Shown piece after piece: positions 6,736 through 9,457 of a stretch of 9,457 bases of DNA. The notes under the pieces were generated by a model. The model ran no database searches and was not told the origin of the DNA. It saw nothing but the letters and a program-made list of their open reading frames with translations. The position numbers were made by a program, and so were the translations under genes. Position 1 is the stretch's first letter. Each line of letters starts with the position of its first letter. The DNA lies in NCBI GenBank assembly GCA_964517145.1, contig CAZFBN010000185.1:1-9457 (forward strand), given 5' to 3'. Source of the DNA: JADJNW01 sp964517145 (GTDB lineage: Bacteria; Bacteroidota; Bacteroidia; Chitinophagales; Saprospiraceae).

Positions 6736-6775
6736 AAAAAATCGAGTAAATTCGACGAATGATTCCAGCGCTCGA
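6734..6775 (-). terminator. Weak terminator candidate downstream of the lipoprotein gene
   Basis: On the minus strand TCGAG (6775-6771) pairs with CTCGA (6746-6742), immediately followed by eight T residues (6741-6734). An alternative pairing, AATTCGA with TCGAATT (7 bp), overlaps it. It lies 135 bases past the lipoprotein stop, the only upstream gene on this strand. The T-run merges into the -33 element of the RNA promoter, so the two signals overlap. The stem is short, so efficiency is doubtful. Confidence 0.4.
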
Positions 6776-6909
6776 ATTGTCATTTTTTTGTTTAAAATAT
6801 TGTTATTCAAGCTGTTTTAAAATTAAAAAATATATAACTGAACATTCTAAATGCTTGAGAATAAGCACCATTAGCCCATTCAAAAAAGTTTTCCACATTT
6901 CCACATTTG

Positions 6910-7413
6910 TCAAGGTGTATTCGAGAGTATAAGCACAAGAGTGGCATTATCTACTCCCAAGATTCGGTCTATTTGAACATAAAATCCTGGCTCCAAAGCG
7001 GTGCTTTCTGCCAGCTTCATATTTCCTTTTTGTGCCTCGATGAATTGTGCCCATTGTGAAAAGCCATTGTAATTGTAGCCCATGCTACCCAGTCTTTTTA
7101 GCTTTTGAATGGCTTGTGTTATCCAAAAATCAGGTGTTTGCGTTGAAAAATTACCTTTCAGGTTGAATTGAAATTCCTGGCGAATGTTGTCACAGCCACT
7201 TTGCAAAAGCGTCAATTCCAAACCATCAGAAAAAATCACCTCTTCCCTTGCTTCGTTTCCTTGTAAAGCAAAGCTATGTTGTTGAATACCAGGCTGATCG
7301 GCATTAAAAATAGCAGTAGGAGAGCCATATTCACAATCGCTGCTTTTGCCGCCCTGGCGACAGCTAATTGTTAAAATAAGAATAAAAATCATCAACAGAT
7401 AGCCCTTTTGCAT
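6910..7413 (-). CDS. Unknown small lipoprotein
   Basis: Family not recognised. The 167-aa product starts with a hydrophobic signal (residues 4-17, YLLMIFILILTIS) ending at Cys18. That is a type II signal peptide of the relaxed Bacteroidota kind: position -3 is Thr, with Leu at -4. The lipidated mature part would be about 150 aa, anchored in the inner or outer membrane and facing the periplasm or cell surface. The mature part begins with a polar linker (RQGGKSSD), has only two further cysteines (Cys27 and Cys74) that could form a disulfide, and alternates short predicted strands (EVIFSDGLELTLLQSG, FQFNLKG) with one amphipathic helix around 95-110. The C-terminus (ATLVLILSNTP) looks like a final strand. 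It is transcribed divergently from folE with 111 bases between. The gene reads cleanly from ATG to stop; no function can be inferred from its neighbours. Confidence 0.75.
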   Translation of the reverse strand: MQKGYLLMIFILILTISCRQGGKSSDCEYGSPTAIFNADQPGIQQHSFALQGNEAREEVIFSDGLELTLLQSGCDNIRQEFQFNLKGNFSTQTPDFWITQAIQKLKRLGSMGYNYNGFSQWAQFIEAQKGNMKLAESTALEPGFYVQIDRILGVDNATLVLILSNTP

Positions 7414-7524
7414 GGTCGCAATGTTTTGTTTGTGGAATTTTTACCAATTAAAGTTTAAACAAAAAAGTGCCAGAATCGTTAGGATGCTGGTTTTTCGTAA
7501 ATTAAATTTTTTAAAAATTATTGC

Positions 7525-8220
7525 ATGACCTCCATGAATTATGTACCCAACGGGAAGCGGAACGGTATGGTTGCTGCTGAGACGTTGGAGGCAAAAGTAA
7601 AACCGATTAAAACGCCCGACCTCGAAACACCATTGAAGCCGGATGCCTTTGAAATGGCTGATGAAGCAAAAATGGATTTGATTGAGACGCATTTCCGCGA
7701 AATTATGGACATTATTGGGCTTGACCTTCAGGATGATTCTCTCAAAGGTACGCCGCGCCGGGTTGCTAAAATGTTTGTAAAAGAGATTTTTCAAGGTTTG
7801 AATCCGAAAAATAAACCAAAAATTTCGCTTTTTGAAAATAAATACCAGTACAACAAAATGCTGGTGGAGCGGAATATTACGGTCAAATCTTTTTGCGAGC
7901 ACCATTTTTTACCTGTTTACGGCAAGGCACACATAGCTTACATCTCCACGGGCAAAGTGATTGGTTTATCAAAGTTAAACAGGATTGTAGATTATTTCGC
8001 GCGTCGCCCACAAGTGCAGGAGCGCCTCACGGTGCAAATTGCCAACGAACTCAAGCAAGCGTTGCATACAGAAGACGTGGCGGTGTATATCGAAGCCAAG
8101 CACATGTGTGTGCAAATGCGCGGTGTGGAGCATGAGCACAGCGATACAGTGACGGCAGAGTACAGCGGTAGATTTTTGAATGAAAACGTGCGCGCAGAAT
8201 TTTTACAAACCATTAAGTGA
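7525..8220 (+). CDS. folE: GTP cyclohydrolase I
   Basis: Converts GTP to 7,8-dihydroneopterin triphosphate and formate, the first step of tetrahydrofolate and of other pterin pathways. Cytosolic, normally a zinc-dependent homodecamer. The 231-aa product has zinc ligands Cys124 and His127 in SFCEHHFLP and Cys195 in HMCVQMRGVE, with catalytic His126 in the same CEHH. GTP and fold motifs are also present: GTPRRVAKM (75-83), GLSKLNRIVDYFARRPQVQERLT (147-169) and the closing TVTAEYSGRF (208-217). Residues 1-45 form an extra, poorly conserved N-terminal tail. The ATG at 7525 and an ATG three codons later (7534) are both possible starts, with no Shine-Dalgarno to decide. The core is complete, so it should be active as the zinc-dependent type IA enzyme. 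It is followed on the same strand by an SDR oxidoreductase 105 bases on. Confidence 0.96.
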   Translation: MTSMNYVPNGKRNGMVAAETLEAKVKPIKTPDLETPLKPDAFEMADEAKMDLIETHFREIMDIIGLDLQDDSLKGTPRRVAKMFVKEIFQGLNPKNKPKISLFENKYQYNKMLVERNITVKSFCEHHFLPVYGKAHIAYISTGKVIGLSKLNRIVDYFARRPQVQERLTVQIANELKQALHTEDVAVYIEAKHMCVQMRGVEHEHSDTVTAEYSGRFLNENVRAEFLQTIK

Positions 8221-8257
8221 ATAAATGTTTTATATTTTAATCATCATATTGTATAAT

Positions 8258-8270
8258 TGATATTATATCA
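8258..8270. repeat. Short AT palindrome after folE, weak terminator candidate
   Basis: TGATAT-T-ATATCA is a perfect 6-bp inverted repeat around one base, followed on the plus strand by TTTTT. It starts 38 bases after the folE stop. The stem is all A-T except one pair per arm and the loop is minimal, so it is at best a weak terminator. The rest of the folE-SDR gap is AT-rich with no clear TAnnTTTG promoter, leaving it open whether the SDR gene is co-transcribed with folE. Confidence 0.25.
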
Positions 8271-8325
8271 TTTTTAATTTAATGATTTCAAATTTTGCAT
8301 ATTTCTAAAAAGAGTGCATTGGTAA

Positions 8326-9042
8326 ATGGAAATAATCGCTAACAAAAATGTCCTGATAGTAGGCGCTACCGGAGGTATTGGCTCAGAAGCTGCTCGATTG
8401 CTCAAAAGTAGTGGCGCCAAAGTTTTTATCGCTGGTCGGAATGTGGCTAAATTAAATGAGCTTGCACACGCATTATCCATTGATGCAGAAAATGCTTTTC
8501 CACTTGATATAACAAACGCCGATCAAGTAGAAAATGTAGCTCGGATCATTCATGCGCAGGTTGGAGCCTTGGATATTTTAATCAATGCGGCTGGAGTTGG
8601 TATTATTCATCCCTTGGAAACATTGAGTTATGAAGATTTTAATCATGTGATTGATGTAAATTTGCGGGGCACCTTTCACTTACTCAAAGCTTTTCTGCCT
8701 CCCATGAAAGAAGCCAAGAAAGGCTTGGTGATTAATATTCCTGGGGTATTGGGGAAGACGCCCATGGCAGGTGCCGCTGCTTATGCCGCTTCCAAATACG
8801 GAATCGATGGGATGGTAAAGTCTATCAGAGAAGAATTGAAGCGTACCAATGTGCGGATCACCAATTTATACCTGGGTGGTACGGATACTCCATTTTGGGA
8901 TGACATTGAGCTGCGGGTGGATCGCAGCAAATTTGTAACCGCTAAAGAAGCTGCACGTGCCGTTTGGTTTTTATGCCAGCAGCCTTCCTCGGGCGTGGTG
9001 TCAGAAATGGTTATTCAACCTTTTAATCACCAGGCAATTTGA
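8326..9042 (+). CDS. Short-chain dehydrogenase/reductase (SDR) with altered catalytic serine
   Basis: Classical-type SDR, 238 aa, expected to be a cytosolic NAD(P)-dependent oxidoreductase or a relative that has lost that activity. The Rossmann nucleotide motif is VGATGGIG (12-19). Arg38 in AGRN after the second strand favours NADPH. Asp61 in LDIT, NAAG (87-90) and the catalytic Asn112 in VNLRGTF are present, as are Tyr153 and Lys157 in YAASK. The catalytic Ser, normally 13 residues before the Tyr in a NISS-type motif, is replaced: the sequence reads NIPG, putting Gly140 there. Thr186-Asp187-Thr188 in the GGTDTPF loop matches the usual post-catalytic PG.xxT region. Length is normal. It follows folE on the same strand, so a role in pterin reduction is conceivable but unproven. 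The precise substrate cannot be told from sequence. Confidence 0.9.
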   Translation: MEIIANKNVLIVGATGGIGSEAARLLKSSGAKVFIAGRNVAKLNELAHALSIDAENAFPLDITNADQVENVARIIHAQVGALDILINAAGVGIIHPLETLSYEDFNHVIDVNLRGTFHLLKAFLPPMKEAKKGLVINIPGVLGKTPMAGAAAYAASKYGIDGMVKSIREELKRTNVRITNLYLGGTDTPFWDDIELRVDRSKFVTAKEAARAVWFLCQQPSSGVVSEMVIQPFNHQAI

Positions 9043-9063
9043 GGGTAACAAGTTAAAATTAGT

Positions 9064-9113
9064 GTGAATGATGGATAAAATTGATCTTACAATCAATTTT
9101 ATCCATCATTCAC
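9064..9113. terminator. Perfect 22-bp inverted repeat after the SDR gene
   Basis: Arms 9064-9085 and 9092-9113 are perfect complements over all 22 bases, with a six-base loop CTTACA. It begins 21 bases after the SDR stop, so it probably ends that transcript. However, only three T residues follow on the plus strand, and such an error-free stem is longer than ordinary terminators. It could also be a small mobile or RNA-processing hairpin. The arms are mainly A-T, with GATGG/CCATC near the base. Confidence 0.6.
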
Positions 9114-9126
9114 TTTAAACGATAAC

Positions 9127-9208
9127 TTCACGTGAAAGCACAGAGACACAGAGCGTCTAATAATAAAGCCGTTTATGCCGCTGTGATCCCTGCGGCGCTG
9201 CGTGAGAA
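9127..9208. repeat. Imperfect palindromic intergenic repeat of the 'cacagagacacagag' type
   Basis: The left arm (from about 9127, TTCACG then AGCACAGAGACACAGAG) and the reverse complement of the right arm (to about 9208, CTCACGCAG then CGCAGGGATCACAGCG) align over roughly 30 positions with several differences, around a centre of about 20 bases. The low-complexity A-C-G-C-A-G-A-G pattern recalls palindromic intergenic repeats scattered through many Bacteroidota and cyanobacterial genomes; this comparison is from memory. Here it looks old, with both arms diverged. The following stretch to 9296 holds nothing recognisable. Confidence 0.5.
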
Positions 9209-9296
9209 TTTTGTTCGCTTACTTACATCCACTGGTTACCCGCCCTTCGTGCGTTCCCTTCAAAGATGGAACTGTTTTACAAAAAGCCCCAAATGA

Positions 9297-9335
9297 AAAG
9301 CGTTCGGCATCCCTTTTGACACACACGAACGCTTT
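9297..9335. terminator. Hairpin terminator candidate, best fit for a minus-strand gene at the window edge
   Basis: AAAGCGTTCG (9297-9306) and CGAACGCTTT (9326-9335) are perfect 10-bp complements with a 19-base loop. On the minus strand the stem ends in CTTTTC, and TTTTT follows ten bases later. On the plus strand TATATTTTA follows. It lies 47 bases beyond the stop of the possible partial minus-strand gene and could serve either strand. The loop is longer than usual for an intrinsic terminator. Confidence 0.5.
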
Positions 9336-9382
9336 ATATTTTATCCTTACAACCACATTTTTCAATGCGGCTACTTCTTATT

Positions 9383-9457
9383 TTAAACTTTACAAATCTT
9401 TGGATTTAGTTTCCATTCCACGGGAACTGCCCACAATCCACATTCAAAATCGTTACT
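9383..9457 (-). CDS. Possible 3' end of a gene cut by the window edge
   Basis: On the minus strand the frame entering at the window edge stays open for 24 codons and ends in TAA (9385-9383). It would encode a C-terminus reading SNDFECGLWAVPVEW followed by KLNPKICKV. The composition (Trp, Gly, Val-Pro and a charged tail) looks more like protein than the other two frames, one of which stops after 16 codons and the other at once. The hairpin at 9297-9335 lies just downstream, as expected for a gene end. A 24-codon open frame can occur by chance, and no family is recognised. Confidence 0.35.
   Translation of the reverse strand, partial: SNDFECGLWAVPVEWKLNPKICKV

Noticed and set aside
7441..7905. 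A 154-codon minus-strand frame overlapping folE
   Set aside because: Overlaps the folE coding region and its upstream gap, has a low-complexity Phe/His-rich translation, and would collide with a clear gene.
9114..9457. CRISPR array or attachment site in the palindrome-rich tail
   Set aside because: The palindromes differ from one another and are not direct repeats with even spacers; no cas gene, integrase or tRNA is nearby.

Overview
The window looks like a chromosomal segment from a member of the Bacteroidota. It is moderately AT-rich with AT-rich intergenic gaps. Start codons mostly lack a clear Shine-Dalgarno sequence. Candidate promoters fit the Bacteroidota -33/-7 pattern (TTG, about 20 bases, TAnnTTTG), and the protein set is typical of the phylum. 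No rRNA, tRNA, transposase, integrase or CRISPR array was seen. The exact order (for example Saprospirales) cannot be decided from this sequence alone.

Layout. From 75 to 1028 (minus) lies a membrane-anchored family 2 glycosyltransferase whose usual metal-binding acidic motif is missing. A 229-base divergent gap follows, containing an imperfect palindrome. From 1258 to 4858 (plus) a two-gene unit encodes an ABC exporter with a built-in C39 leader peptidase and an HlyD-type membrane fusion protein. Together they form the inner-membrane and periplasmic part of a system that would cleave double-glycine leaders and export peptides; no precursor peptide and no TolC-type outer-membrane gene is visible here. 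A strong hairpin (4875-4928) separates it from the convergent gene for dihydrolipoyl dehydrogenase (4939-6339, minus), the E3 subunit of 2-oxoacid dehydrogenase complexes.

The gap 6340-6909 (570 bases) has no protein gene. It appears to hold a structured RNA gene on the minus strand (about 6483-6699) with its own promoter and a GC-rich intrinsic terminator. It also holds a likely promoter for the dehydrogenase gene (6456-6463) and a weak terminator (6734-6775) for the lipoprotein gene upstream. The stretch 6776-6909 is AT-rich and nothing else was recognised in it.

From 6910 to 7413 (minus) is a short unknown lipoprotein. Divergent to it is GTP cyclohydrolase I (folE, 7525-8220, plus), the first step of folate/pterin synthesis. 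An SDR-family oxidoreductase (8326-9042, plus) follows, with a glycine where the catalytic serine is expected. The last 415 bases hold a perfect 22-bp inverted repeat just after the SDR gene, an imperfect palindromic repeat of the 'cacagagacacagag' type, another 10-bp hairpin, and what may be the last 24 codons of a minus-strand gene running off the window edge.

The most novel items are the structured RNA between lpdA and the lipoprotein gene, the two enzymes with altered active-site motifs, and the orphan peptide exporter next to a divergent glycosyltransferase.
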